DNA from: JBCDBH01 sp039184055
Lineage (GTDB): Bacteria; Acidobacteriota; Thermoanaerobaculia; Multivoradales; J023
NCBI GenBank assembly: GCA_039184055.1
Contig: JBCDBH010000157.1
Location: forward strand, 1 to 12,956
Direction of reading: 5' to 3'
DNA: 12,956 nt
Shown: one piece after another, positions 7,295-12,956 of the stretch
Layout of the letters: every line of letters starts with the position of its first letter
Numbering within the stretch: the stretch's first letter is position 1
The notes under the pieces: generated by a model
Database searches by the model: none
Seen by the model: only the letters and a program-made list of their open reading frames with translations
Told to the model about the DNA's origin: nothing
Program-made: the position numbers and the translations under genes

Positions 7295-8440
7295 CTACGG
7301 GCGAGCGACGGAAGCCCGGCCGACCAGGTCCAGGTAGAGCGCTTCAGTCAGCTCGGTCACCTCGTCCCAATCTGGTCGTGCCTCGGCACGCTCGAGCGCG
7401 CGTCGACGGAGATCCTCGGCGTGGCCGGGATCCTCGAGCACCGCTCGGAGATGGGCACGCAAGGCCTCGACATCGCCGACCGGAAAGGTGAGGGCGGCGT
7501 CGCCGACCACTTCGACGTTTTCGGGAATGTCGGTGGTGAGGATGGCGCAACCGAACGAGGTGGCTTCGAGCAGACCCACCGAGAGGCCTTCCATCACCGA
7601 CGGCAGGATGTAGGCGTGGCAGTGGCTATAGAGCTCGTTCATGGTCGCTCGGTCGACCTGACCGAGGAAGTGGACGCGATCCCAGGCCATGTCGCGGATC
7701 TGGCGAATGTAGTCCTCGGAGTAGGAGGTACCACCGGCGATGGCGAGATCGATATCGGTGCCGATGCCCTGGTCGTGAAGTGGCTTCAGCGCTTCGAGGA
7801 TGACGTGCACCTGCTTCTCGGGGGAGAGTCGACCCGCGAAGAGTAGATAGCCACGTTCGCGCAAGCCGAACTTGGCGATCCGGTCGAGCGGTGCCCGCTC
7901 GGGAATCGGCACGGCATTGGGGATCATCGCCGGACGACGACCGTGGGTCGTTGCGTAGTGCTCTTGCAGCACGCCGGAGACCACCGAGGTCGCGCTCGGC
8001 GCGCGTGCCGAGGCCCATTCACCGAGCTGCAGCACGCGACGAGCGAAGCCACCCCATTTGCCGCGTTGCCAGTCGAGGCCACGTACCGAAACGACGGTTT
8101 TCTTGCCGAAGATCCTCGGAAGGAGCGCCAGCGGGGCCGAGCCGATGGCGTGGAATTGCACGACATCGAATCGCCTGGGCAGACAGTCGAGCAGCGACAG
8201 GACGCTATGGCTGATCGTCTCGAGGTGCTTGCTCCGTAGCGACGGCAGACGCCGGACGTGGATGCCGCGATAGGTCTCGACATCGGGCGTGAAGTGGGTG
8301 CGGCAATACGCGGTGACGTGATGACCACGCGCCGCCAGCCGTGAGCCGACCTCTTCGTAGTAGGTCTCGATCCCGCTATAGGTGTTGCCGACTCCGCGTG
8401 CGCCGATGAAAGCGATCCGGAGCGGTCGAGCGTCGGTCAT
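7295..8440 (-). CDS. Glycosyltransferase family 4 protein with DUF1972-like N-terminus
   Basis: A 381-residue cytoplasmic retaining glycosyltransferase of GT-B fold. The N-terminal stretch FIGARGVGNTYSGIETYYEE (residues 11-30) is the DUF1972-type acceptor-side motif seen in rhamnosyl- and other sugar transferases of polysaccharide loci. The C-terminal donor-binding half begins near LLFAGRLSPEKQ (199-210) and has the EX7E motif at E284 and E292 (MEGLSVGLLEA), then TDIPENVEVVGDAAL. It would add a sugar to the undecaprenyl-linked intermediate. It is the only clear GT-A or GT-B transferase in the operon, so the unit made here is short, or other transferases sit elsewhere. Its ATG overlaps the epimerase stop by 4 nt (ATGA at 8437-8440), so translation is coupled. 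Donor sugar unknown. Confidence 0.9.
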   Translation of the reverse strand: MTDARPLRIAFIGARGVGNTYSGIETYYEEVGSRLAARGHHVTAYCRTHFTPDVETYRGIHVRRLPSLRSKHLETISHSVLSLLDCLPRRFDVVQFHAIGSAPLALLPRIFGKKTVVSVRGLDWQRGKWGGFARRVLQLGEWASARAPSATSVVSGVLQEHYATTHGRRPAMIPNAVPIPERAPLDRIAKFGLRERGYLLFAGRLSPEKQVHVILEALKPLHDQGIGTDIDLAIAGGTSYSEDYIRQIRDMAWDRVHFLGQVDRATMNELYSHCHAYILPSVMEGLSVGLLEATSFGCAILTTDIPENVEVVGDAALTFPVGDVEALRAHLRAVLEDPGHAEDLRRRALERAEARPDWDEVTELTEALYLDLVGRASVARP

Positions 8441-9396
8441 CGGCCCAAATAGGCGTTGGCGGCGAGTCCGATACCGACATCGAGACCGGTCTCGGGCTGG
8501 TAGCCGAGAAGACGTTGGCTGGCGCTCAGGTCGGCGAGCGAATGACGGACATCACCGGGTCGGGGTGGGCCGTGCTCGGGCTCGTGGCCACCCCCGGAGG
8601 CTTCGCGGACCCGCGCGGCGAGCTCGTTGACGGTGATGCGTCGGCCGCCCGCGACGTTGTAGGCGCGACCACAGGCGTCGTCACCGGCGCCCGACGCGAG
8701 CAGGTTGGCGCGGACCGCGTCGAGCACGTAGGTGAAATCGCGGCTCTGCTCCCCGTCGCCGTGGATCTTGGGCGCCTGTCCTTGCCGATAGGCGTCGAAG
8801 AATTTCGGAATCACCGCGGCATAGGGACCATCGGGTCGTTGGCGCGGTCCGTAGACGTTGAAATAGCGCAGCCCGACGAAGACGAGATCGGGGTAGCTCA
8901 GCCCATAGACCGCGGCGAGCTCTTCGCACATCCATTTCGAGGTCGCATACGGTGATAGCGGCTTGCCTTCGTCGCCTTCCGTTTTGGGTAGGGTCGGGCT
9001 ATCGCCGTAGACGCTCGACGACGAGGCGTAGACGACCCGTGCGGTGCCGGCGTCACGCGCCGCGGCGAAGATGTTGGCGGTGCCACCGACATTGACCGCG
9101 ATCGAGGTCGCCGGGTCTTTGACCGAGCGGGGCACCGAGCCGAGCGCGGCCTGATGAAAGACCACCCGGGTACCGTCACAGGCACGCTGACAGGTGGCGA
9201 GGTCGCGAATATCGCCCTCGATCACCTCGATCTTGCCGTCGAGATGGTCGAGATTGCTCGCCAGTCCGGTGGCGAAATTGTCCAGAACACGAACTCTGCC
9301 GCCACGCTCGACGAGCGCGTCGACCAGATGAGATCCGATAAATCCGGCACCACCGGTGACCAGCACCGAGACGCCATTCATGGCGGGAATAGGCAT
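8437..9396 (-). CDS. NAD-dependent sugar epimerase, WbpP-like (UDP-HexNAc/HexNAcA 4-epimerase)
   Basis: A 319-residue extended short-chain dehydrogenase/reductase. The NAD-binding GGAGFIG is at 15-21, with D39 following the second strand. The catalytic set is visible: SSSSVYGDSP around 125-134 and YATSK at 150-154 (Tyr150, Lys154). The run RYFNVYGPRQRPDG, then YAAVIPKF, then HGDGEQSRDFTYV, resembles UDP-GlcNAc/GlcNAcA 4-epimerases such as WbpP and TviC more than GalE. It would supply a galacto-configured HexNAc or HexNAc-uronic acid to the operon's transferases. The ATG at 9394-9396 is given; Met6 at 9379-9381 is an alternative since neither has a clear Shine-Dalgarno and the fold starts at residue 9. 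No matching UDP-sugar 6-dehydrogenase is in the window. Exact substrate uncertain. Confidence 0.88.
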   Translation of the reverse strand: MPIPAMNGVSVLVTGGAGFIGSHLVDALVERGGRVRVLDNFATGLASNLDHLDGKIEVIEGDIRDLATCQRACDGTRVVFHQAALGSVPRSVKDPATSIAVNVGGTANIFAAARDAGTARVVYASSSSVYGDSPTLPKTEGDEGKPLSPYATSKWMCEELAAVYGLSYPDLVFVGLRYFNVYGPRQRPDGPYAAVIPKFFDAYRQGQAPKIHGDGEQSRDFTYVLDAVRANLLASGAGDDACGRAYNVAGGRRITVNELAARVREASGGGHEPEHGPPRPGDVRHSLADLSASQRLLGYQPETGLDVGIGLAANAYLGR

Positions 9397-9422
9397 GAGG
9401 CGATTGTATGCGAGGGCGTCAG

Positions 9423-9446
9423 GAGACGATCAGGGCGTGATCGCTC
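9423..9446. other. Hairpin between the sugar transferase and epimerase genes
   Basis: Bases 9423-9425 and 9427-9432 pair with 9438-9446 (CGATCA with TGATCG, GAG with CTC), giving nine pairs with one bulged A (9426) and a 5-nt loop. It fills much of the 56-bp gap, the only sizeable gap inside the operon. No T-run follows on the minus strand, so it is not a classical terminator; it could mark a processing or attenuation point. Confidence 0.45.
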
Positions 9447-9452
9447 GTCGGC

Positions 9453-11018
9453 TCAGTTGAATTGCTCGACGTTGGCCGGTGGCATGTGCTCGCCGCTTTG
9501 TGCCCACTGCCGACGACGCAGACCCATCACCTCGACCGGTCGCTCGAGCACCTGTGAGTCGTTGAATTCTTCGGCGCCGAGCACCACCGGGATCGTCTTA
9601 AGCAGGATCTTGAAATCGAGCCACAGCGACCAATTGTCGATGTACGCCATGTCGAGCTCCATCCACTGCTCGAAGGGCAGGGCGCTCCGTCCCGAGACCT
9701 GCCACAAACAGGTGATCCCCGGGCGCACGCTGAAGCGGCGACGATGCCAATCCTGCTCGAAACCCTCGTAGTCGCGTTGTGGCAGGGGGCGTGGCCCGAC
9801 CAGCGACATGTGGCCTTTGAGCACGTTGATCAATTGCGGTAGCTCGTCGATCGACGTTTTGCGCAGGATGTGGCCGATCCGGGTGACGCGCGGGTCTTTC
9901 TTGATCTTGAAGACCGGGCCGCTGACCTCGTTGAGGTGCTGGAGCTCCTCGAGCTTCTTCTCGGCGTCGACCACCATGGTGCGGAATTTGTACAGCTTGA
10001 AGCGGCGCTTGTTGTAACCCACCCGTTCCTGGACAAAGAAAACCGGGCCCGGCGAGGTGATCTTGATGAGCGCCGCCACCGACAGGAGAAGCGGTGACAA
10101 GAGCAGCAGGAGCGTTGCCGACACGGCGCGATCGAAGCCGCTCTTGAGCAGCTGGGGCCACGCTTCGATGGGTGTCGAATAGAGGGTGAGGACGGGCTTG
10201 TCGTCGAAGACCTCGATGGTGCCACGCGCCATGCTGCGATCGAAGATCTGCGAGACGAAGCGGATCGTGACGCCCTGTTCTTCACAGGCGCGCACGATAT
10301 GAGCCGATTGCTGGTAGGAGGTCGAGAACGGTAGCGCCACCACGACCTCGTCGACCACGTTGTCGCTCAGGTATTCGTTCAGATTGTCGAAGTTGGCGAC
10401 CACCGTGTGGCCGCTCTTCTCGAACGCTTCGAGGCCATCCCAGGGCTCGTCGACAAAACCCACCACGCGGTAGCCGAGCTCGGGTCGAGATTCGAGTTTC
10501 TTGGCGAAGCGTGCCGCGCGCGGATTGGTACCGGCGATCAGCACATAGCGCAGGTTGCGTCCACGGAGTCGCATGCGTTCGAGAAAGGAACGGATCGCCA
10601 AACGACCACCGACCGCGCCGAGCAGTACGCTGAGATAGAAGACGACGACAAAGAGGAGTCGATCGAACGACACGCTGGTCGGCAAGAATGCGTCTTTGAT
10701 CAACACACCGGCGTTGAAAGCGACCAGGCTGCCCAGCGAAGCGGCCTTGAAGGCTTCACTCGCTTCCTGCCAGCGTGATTTGAGACGCCGTGCGCGTTGA
10801 TAGAGCCCGAACGATCGCAGGATCAGATGCCAGACGATGACCAGCCAAATCGCCGAGTTGACCTGCAGGGCCCAGCTGTCCATGAACGCGGCGCCGAGCA
10901 CCTCGATGTCGAGCCCGCTCGCCGAGGCGAGCGTCGCCAAGACGATGGCGATGATGAAGATCACCACGTCGAACAGCTTGAAAAGCTCGAAGATGAGCGC
11001 GCGCCGTGGATGAATCAC
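9453..11018 (-). CDS. Polyprenyl-phosphate sugar-1-phosphate transferase (WbaP/WcaJ-type polyisoprenyl glycosylphosphotransferase)
   Basis: A 521-residue inner-membrane enzyme that starts glycan assembly by moving a sugar-1-phosphate from its nucleotide donor to undecaprenyl phosphate. It has the full three-part layout: four N-terminal membrane segments (about 13-32, 50-68, 92-107, 120-139), a Rossmann-like domain beginning YVLIAGTNPRAARF (158-171), and a membrane helix at about 297-318 leading into the catalytic domain. That domain shows SPGPVFFVQERVG (322-334), KFRTM (344-348), the catalytic pair D391-E392 in SIDELPQL, SLVGPRPLPQRDYE and RPGITCLWQVSGR. A tail of about 35 residues after GAEEF is longer than usual. 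The start is GTG at 11016-11018 with GGAGG 8 nt upstream. It is the first gene of the operon. Sugar specificity cannot be read from sequence. Confidence 0.93.
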   Translation of the reverse strand: MIHPRRALIFELFKLFDVVIFIIAIVLATLASASGLDIEVLGAAFMDSWALQVNSAIWLVIVWHLILRSFGLYQRARRLKSRWQEASEAFKAASLGSLVAFNAGVLIKDAFLPTSVSFDRLLFVVVFYLSVLLGAVGGRLAIRSFLERMRLRGRNLRYVLIAGTNPRAARFAKKLESRPELGYRVVGFVDEPWDGLEAFEKSGHTVVANFDNLNEYLSDNVVDEVVVALPFSTSYQQSAHIVRACEEQGVTIRFVSQIFDRSMARGTIEVFDDKPVLTLYSTPIEAWPQLLKSGFDRAVSATLLLLLSPLLLSVAALIKITSPGPVFFVQERVGYNKRRFKLYKFRTMVVDAEKKLEELQHLNEVSGPVFKIKKDPRVTRIGHILRKTSIDELPQLINVLKGHMSLVGPRPLPQRDYEGFEQDWHRRRFSVRPGITCLWQVSGRSALPFEQWMELDMAYIDNWSLWLDFKILLKTIPVVLGAEEFNDSQVLERPVEVMGLRRRQWAQSGEHMPPANVEQFN

Positions 11019-11026
11019 TGTCCAGT

Positions 11027-11031
11027 CCTCC
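11027..11031 (-). promoter_or_regulatory. Shine-Dalgarno GGAGG for the GTG start of the sugar transferase
   Basis: CCTCC on the plus strand (GGAGG on the minus strand) lies 8 nt before the GTG at 11018 and decides this non-ATG start. It is the strongest ribosome site in the operon. Confidence 0.75.
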
Positions 11032-11109
11032 GCAAGAGCTCGAGGCTGGGGAAGCTCGAAGTGGGTCCGTCGCGGCGGCTTCAGGCGTCGGTGGTACCGA
11101 TTCGAAAGA

Positions 11110-11156
11110 GGATGTCAGCTCTGGTGTGTCCCCTCGTCACCGTGAGCACGACATCC
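11110..11156 (-). promoter_or_regulatory. Large imperfect hairpin in the leader of the glycan operon
   Basis: Three nested arms pair: 11110-11116 with 11150-11156 (GGATGTC/GACATCC), 11118-11121 with 11144-11147 (GCTC/GAGC), and 11123-11126 with 11138-11141 (GGTG/CACC). This makes 15 base pairs broken only by 1-2 nt internal loops around an 11-nt apical loop. It lies in the untranslated leader, about 90 nt before the sugar-transferase start. No long T-run follows on the minus strand, so a regulatory RNA structure or protein site fits better than a terminator. I recognise no known riboswitch class. Confidence 0.5.
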
Positions 11157-11188
11157 GACACGAGCGATGACCCATGAAACGGAGAGGG

Positions 11189-11197
11189 AGTATAGCA
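11189..11197 (-). promoter_or_regulatory. Extended -10 promoter element for the glycan operon
   Basis: Read on the minus strand the bases are TGC TATACT: a near-consensus -10 with a TGn extension. A -35 box is poor (TTTATC at 11214-11219 with a 19-nt spacer), as is common with extended -10 promoters. Transcription would start near 11182, leaving a leader of about 164 nt before the GTG at 11018. Confidence 0.5.
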
Positions 11198-11213
11198 CCT
11201 ACCGACCGGTAGG
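11198..11213. promoter_or_regulatory. Inverted repeat CCTACCGACCGGTAGG, putative repressor operator
   Basis: Two perfect 7-bp arms (11198-11204 and 11207-11213) flank a 2-bp centre. The repeat abuts the extended -10 and fills the -35/-10 spacer of the proposed promoter, the usual place for a repressor operator. Its look resembles TetR-family sites, but no regulator gene is in the window, so the binder is unknown. Confidence 0.5.
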
Positions 11214-11221
11214 GATAAACC

Positions 11222-11276
11222 TCTCTGTAGAGATTTCGCAAAGTTGGGCGCGCATTCCCTCCTGGGTGTACAGAGA
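11222..11276. repeat. 8-bp inverted repeat downstream of the DUF3014 gene
   Basis: TCTCTGTA at 11222-11229 is repeated inverted as TACAGAGA at 11269-11276 with 39 bp between. The left copy also forms a small local palindrome (TCTCT-GT-AGAGA, 11222-11233). Placed 19-73 bp after the DUF3014 stop it may help end that transcript, although the minus strand has only a short T-run after it (GGTTTA). It could equally be a regulator site upstream of the glycan promoter. Confidence 0.35.
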
Positions 11277-11294
11277 ATCGGGGCGGTGCGTGGG

Positions 11295-12272
11295 TCAGTC
11301 GTCTCCCAGCTGATCACGAATACTGCGCAATTGGTCTTGGATCCGCTCGATGTTTTCGGGGCCCATTCGCAAGAGATGGCGTTGCGCCGGGGTCAGGGAT
11401 TCCAAGGCTGGATCGGCGTAGGCCCAGGTGTTGGCGGTTTTGGGATGAGGCACGACGTGAATCGGCGCGCGCCGCACCGGTACGGCGAGCAGCTCGTCGA
11501 TCGCCGTGCGGAGGCGGTCGTCGAAGCTGGCGCCGGGCGGGGCGATTTCGCCATAGGCCTGGTCGAGCAGCGGTGATAGACCACGGTAGAGAAAGGCCAC
11601 CGCGGCGGGATTGGCGCGTCCGACCACCGTTGCGAGCGTGTCGTAGCGGTTGTACGACGACGGGTCGATGACCCGTGTGTCGCTGCTCGCTCCGGGACGC
11701 GAGATGGCGCGAAAGCCCCCTTCGGGTGCCAAAAAGGGGACGATCTTACGCGGGCTGTCGCCCCGCGCCACCGAGTCGATCGTGGCGACGAACCGGCGCA
11801 CCAGATCAGGACGGGCCAGCCACTCGGCGGCGGTGGGGTGGTCGATCAGGGCGAGGGTTTCACGGCGTACGACCTCGTCACTCTCGTCGAGCGCCGGCAG
11901 CACCAAAGCCGGGGGTGGTGGTGGCTCGGGCTCGGCGGGAGCGGGCGCCGGTGGCCGGGCGTAGGATCCGATCGGTGGCTCCTCGGCCTCGGGCTCGACG
12001 ACATCGCGACTCGCCCACCACCAGCCGACGCCGGCCGCCATGGCGACGAGCAGCGTGACGACGACGATCGGCACGATCGGGAAGCCACGGTTCGCGGGTC
12101 GATCGATGGCTGGAGTCGAGACGTTGCCGGCGAGCGGGAAATCGTGCTCACCGTGCTCGTGGAGCGGTAGATCGTCACTGAAAGCGTCGGTGTTCGAGCT
12201 CGGGACGTCGTCGATTTCCTCGATCTCGTCGAAGGGGGCGAACGGATCGGGCTCGGTGGGTGGCGAGCTCAT
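11295..12272 (-). CDS. DUF3014 domain protein, single-pass membrane anchored
   Basis: A 325-residue protein of unknown function. Residues 1-62 are acidic, disordered-looking and likely cytoplasmic. One membrane helix follows at about 64-86 (ending GVGWWWAS), then a Pro/Ala/Glu-rich linker (about 95-124). The DUF3014 domain, about 125-322, would therefore be in the periplasm. Typical features are LPALDESDEVVRRETL at its start, RPDLVRRFVATIDSVARG, a SYNRYDTL stretch and the C-terminal LTPAQRHLLRMGPENIERIQ. There are no catalytic motifs I can name. Its ATG overlaps the ABC-F stop codon by one base (TGATG at 12270-12274), so the two genes are translationally coupled. A 276-bp gap separates it from the glycan operon. 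Domain call is firm, role is unknown. Confidence 0.88.
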   Translation of the reverse strand: MSSPPTEPDPFAPFDEIEEIDDVPSSNTDAFSDDLPLHEHGEHDFPLAGNVSTPAIDRPANRGFPIVPIVVVTLLVAMAAGVGWWWASRDVVEPEAEEPPIGSYARPPAPAPAEPEPPPPPALVLPALDESDEVVRRETLALIDHPTAAEWLARPDLVRRFVATIDSVARGDSPRKIVPFLAPEGGFRAISRPGASSDTRVIDPSSYNRYDTLATVVGRANPAAVAFLYRGLSPLLDQAYGEIAPPGASFDDRLRTAIDELLAVPVRRAPIHVVPHPKTANTWAYADPALESLTPAQRHLLRMGPENIERIQDQLRSIRDQLGDD

Positions 12273-12956
12273 CAGGCGACGTCCGCCAGCTCGGCGAGCT
12301 CGGTTTCGAGGTTTTCCCAGGTTTCCATCAACTCTTGTATACGGGTCTCGAGAGTCTTTTGCTCGGTTTCGAGCCGCCGGATCTCTTTTGGATCGTTGTC
12401 GTCGAAGAAGCCTGGATTGCAGAACATCTCGTTGATCGCGTCGACCCGTGCTTCGGCCTTCTCGATGTCGGCGGTCACCTCGTCCCGCTCCTTTTTCGCT
12501 GCTTTGAGACGCTTCTTGCGTGCCGCCTCGTCGGCGCTGTTCTTGGGAGCGTCCTCGCCTTTGCTCCGTTTCTTCTTGTCGCGTTTGGCGCGTAGCACCG
12601 CGGTCTCGACGTCGAGGTGGTCGTCACCACATCGTTCGACGTACTCGTCATAGGTGCCACGATAGTCGTTGATCCCATCCGCCGAGATCTCGATGATGCG
12701 ATCGGCGAGCTGAGACACGAACCAGCGATCGTGCGAGACGAAGATCAGCGTGCCGTCGAAGTCGCGCAAGCCCGCGACCAGCGCTTCGATGGCTTCGATG
12801 TCGAGATGGTTGGTGGGCTCGTCGAGCACCAAGATATTCGGCTTGGCGATGCCGAGCTTGGCGAACACCAAACGCGTCGCCTCGCCACCCGACAAGCTCG
12901 ACAGCTTCTTTTCGACCTCGTCTCCCGAGAAGAGCACCATGCCGAGCTTGCCACGG
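12272..12956 (-). CDS. ABC-F family ATPase, C-terminal part (5' end outside window)
   Basis: The last 227 or so residues of an ABC-F protein, whose gene continues past the right edge; the frame is open to base 12956 and reads RGKLG just before the first in-window Met. Visible parts of the second ATPase domain are the LFSGDEV segment, the signature LSGGE, Walker B ILVLDEPTNHLD and the switch histidine in FVSHDRWF. A long charged tail follows, with Lys/Glu-rich coiled coil, resembling the C-terminal domain of Uup/YheS-type members. ABC-F proteins have no membrane domains; they bind the ribosomal E-site to relieve stalled translation or give antibiotic resistance. Housekeeping and resistance types cannot be separated here because the interdomain linker is outside the window. 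It is followed directly by the coupled DUF3014 gene. Confidence 0.92.
   Translation of the reverse strand, partial: RGKLGMVLFSGDEVEKKLSSLSGGEATRLVFAKLGIAKPNILVLDEPTNHLDIEAIEALVAGLRDFDGTLIFVSHDRWFVSQLADRIIEISADGINDYRGTYDEYVERCGDDHLDVETAVLRAKRDKKKRSKGEDAPKNSADEAARKKRLKAAKKERDEVTADIEKAEARVDAINEMFCNPGFFDDNDPKEIRRLETEQKTLETRIQELMETWENLETELAELADVA

Noticed and set aside
11038..11066. Two AGCTCGA direct repeats 15 bp apart before the sugar transferase
   Set aside because: The repeated core is short and TCGA/AGCTCG words are common throughout this genome segment because of Glu-Leu and Leu-Glu codon pairs.
11081..11317. A 78-codon minus-strand frame across the 276-bp gap, which could be a leader peptide
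   Set aside because: It overlaps the end of the DUF3014 gene and the proposed promoter, has no Shine-Dalgarno and shows no sequence feature of a leader peptide or small protein.
1..12956. Frequent GAGCTC and CGATCG-like words, considered as a possible repeated signal motif
   Set aside because: Most copies lie in coding DNA in frame as Glu-Leu, Ile-Asp or Arg-Ser codons, so they are explained by codon choice.

Overview
The window is high-GC bacterial DNA with dense, mostly minus-strand genes, GTG starts in three of eight complete genes, and several translational overlaps. The combination of a DUF3014 membrane protein, a RoxA/MauG-type di-haem lipoprotein cytochrome, a bacterial S10 carboxypeptidase and a glycan operon suggests a Gram-negative of the Myxococcota / former Deltaproteobacteria type. 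This is an inference from gene content; there is no rRNA or marker gene to prove it. I see no tRNA, rRNA, CRISPR array, transposase or phage gene.

Left part (1-2969). The 3' end of an S10 serine-carboxypeptidase gene (+) converges on a small YdeI/OmdA-type gene (-). From a 138-bp divergent gap a 616-residue lipoprotein-like di-haem c-type cytochrome (+) is transcribed; it converges with the glycan operon, only 11 bp apart.

Central part (2981-11018, all minus). Six genes form one operon, read from 11018 down: a WbaP/WcaJ-type initiating sugar-phosphate transferase, a WbpP-like UDP-HexNAc 4-epimerase, a GT4 glycosyltransferase, a Wzx-type flippase, a zinc-ribbon SAM methyltransferase and an asparagine-synthase-family protein. 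Three of the four junctions after the epimerase are 4-nt overlaps or gaps under 10 bp. The logic is: load the first sugar phosphate on undecaprenyl phosphate, supply an epimerised HexNAc(A), extend, decorate by methylation and perhaps amidation, and flip to the periplasm. No Wzy polymerase, Wzz or Wza export gene is present in the window. The asparagine-synthase-like protein has Pro in place of the glutaminase nucleophile Cys2.

The 276-bp gap 11019-11294 looks like the operon's control region. It holds an extended -10 (TGC TATACT), a 7+7-bp inverted repeat directly upstream of it, a leader of about 160 nt with a large imperfect hairpin, and a strong Shine-Dalgarno before the GTG start.

Right part (11295-12956, minus). 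The 3' end of an ABC-F ATPase gene is joined by a TGATG overlap to a DUF3014 single-pass membrane protein gene.

The points most worth a second look are the cysteine-less AsnB homologue in its operon, the structured leader with its putative operator, the wide inter-haem spacing and in-frame 15-bp duplication in the cytochrome, and the ABC-F/DUF3014 coupling.
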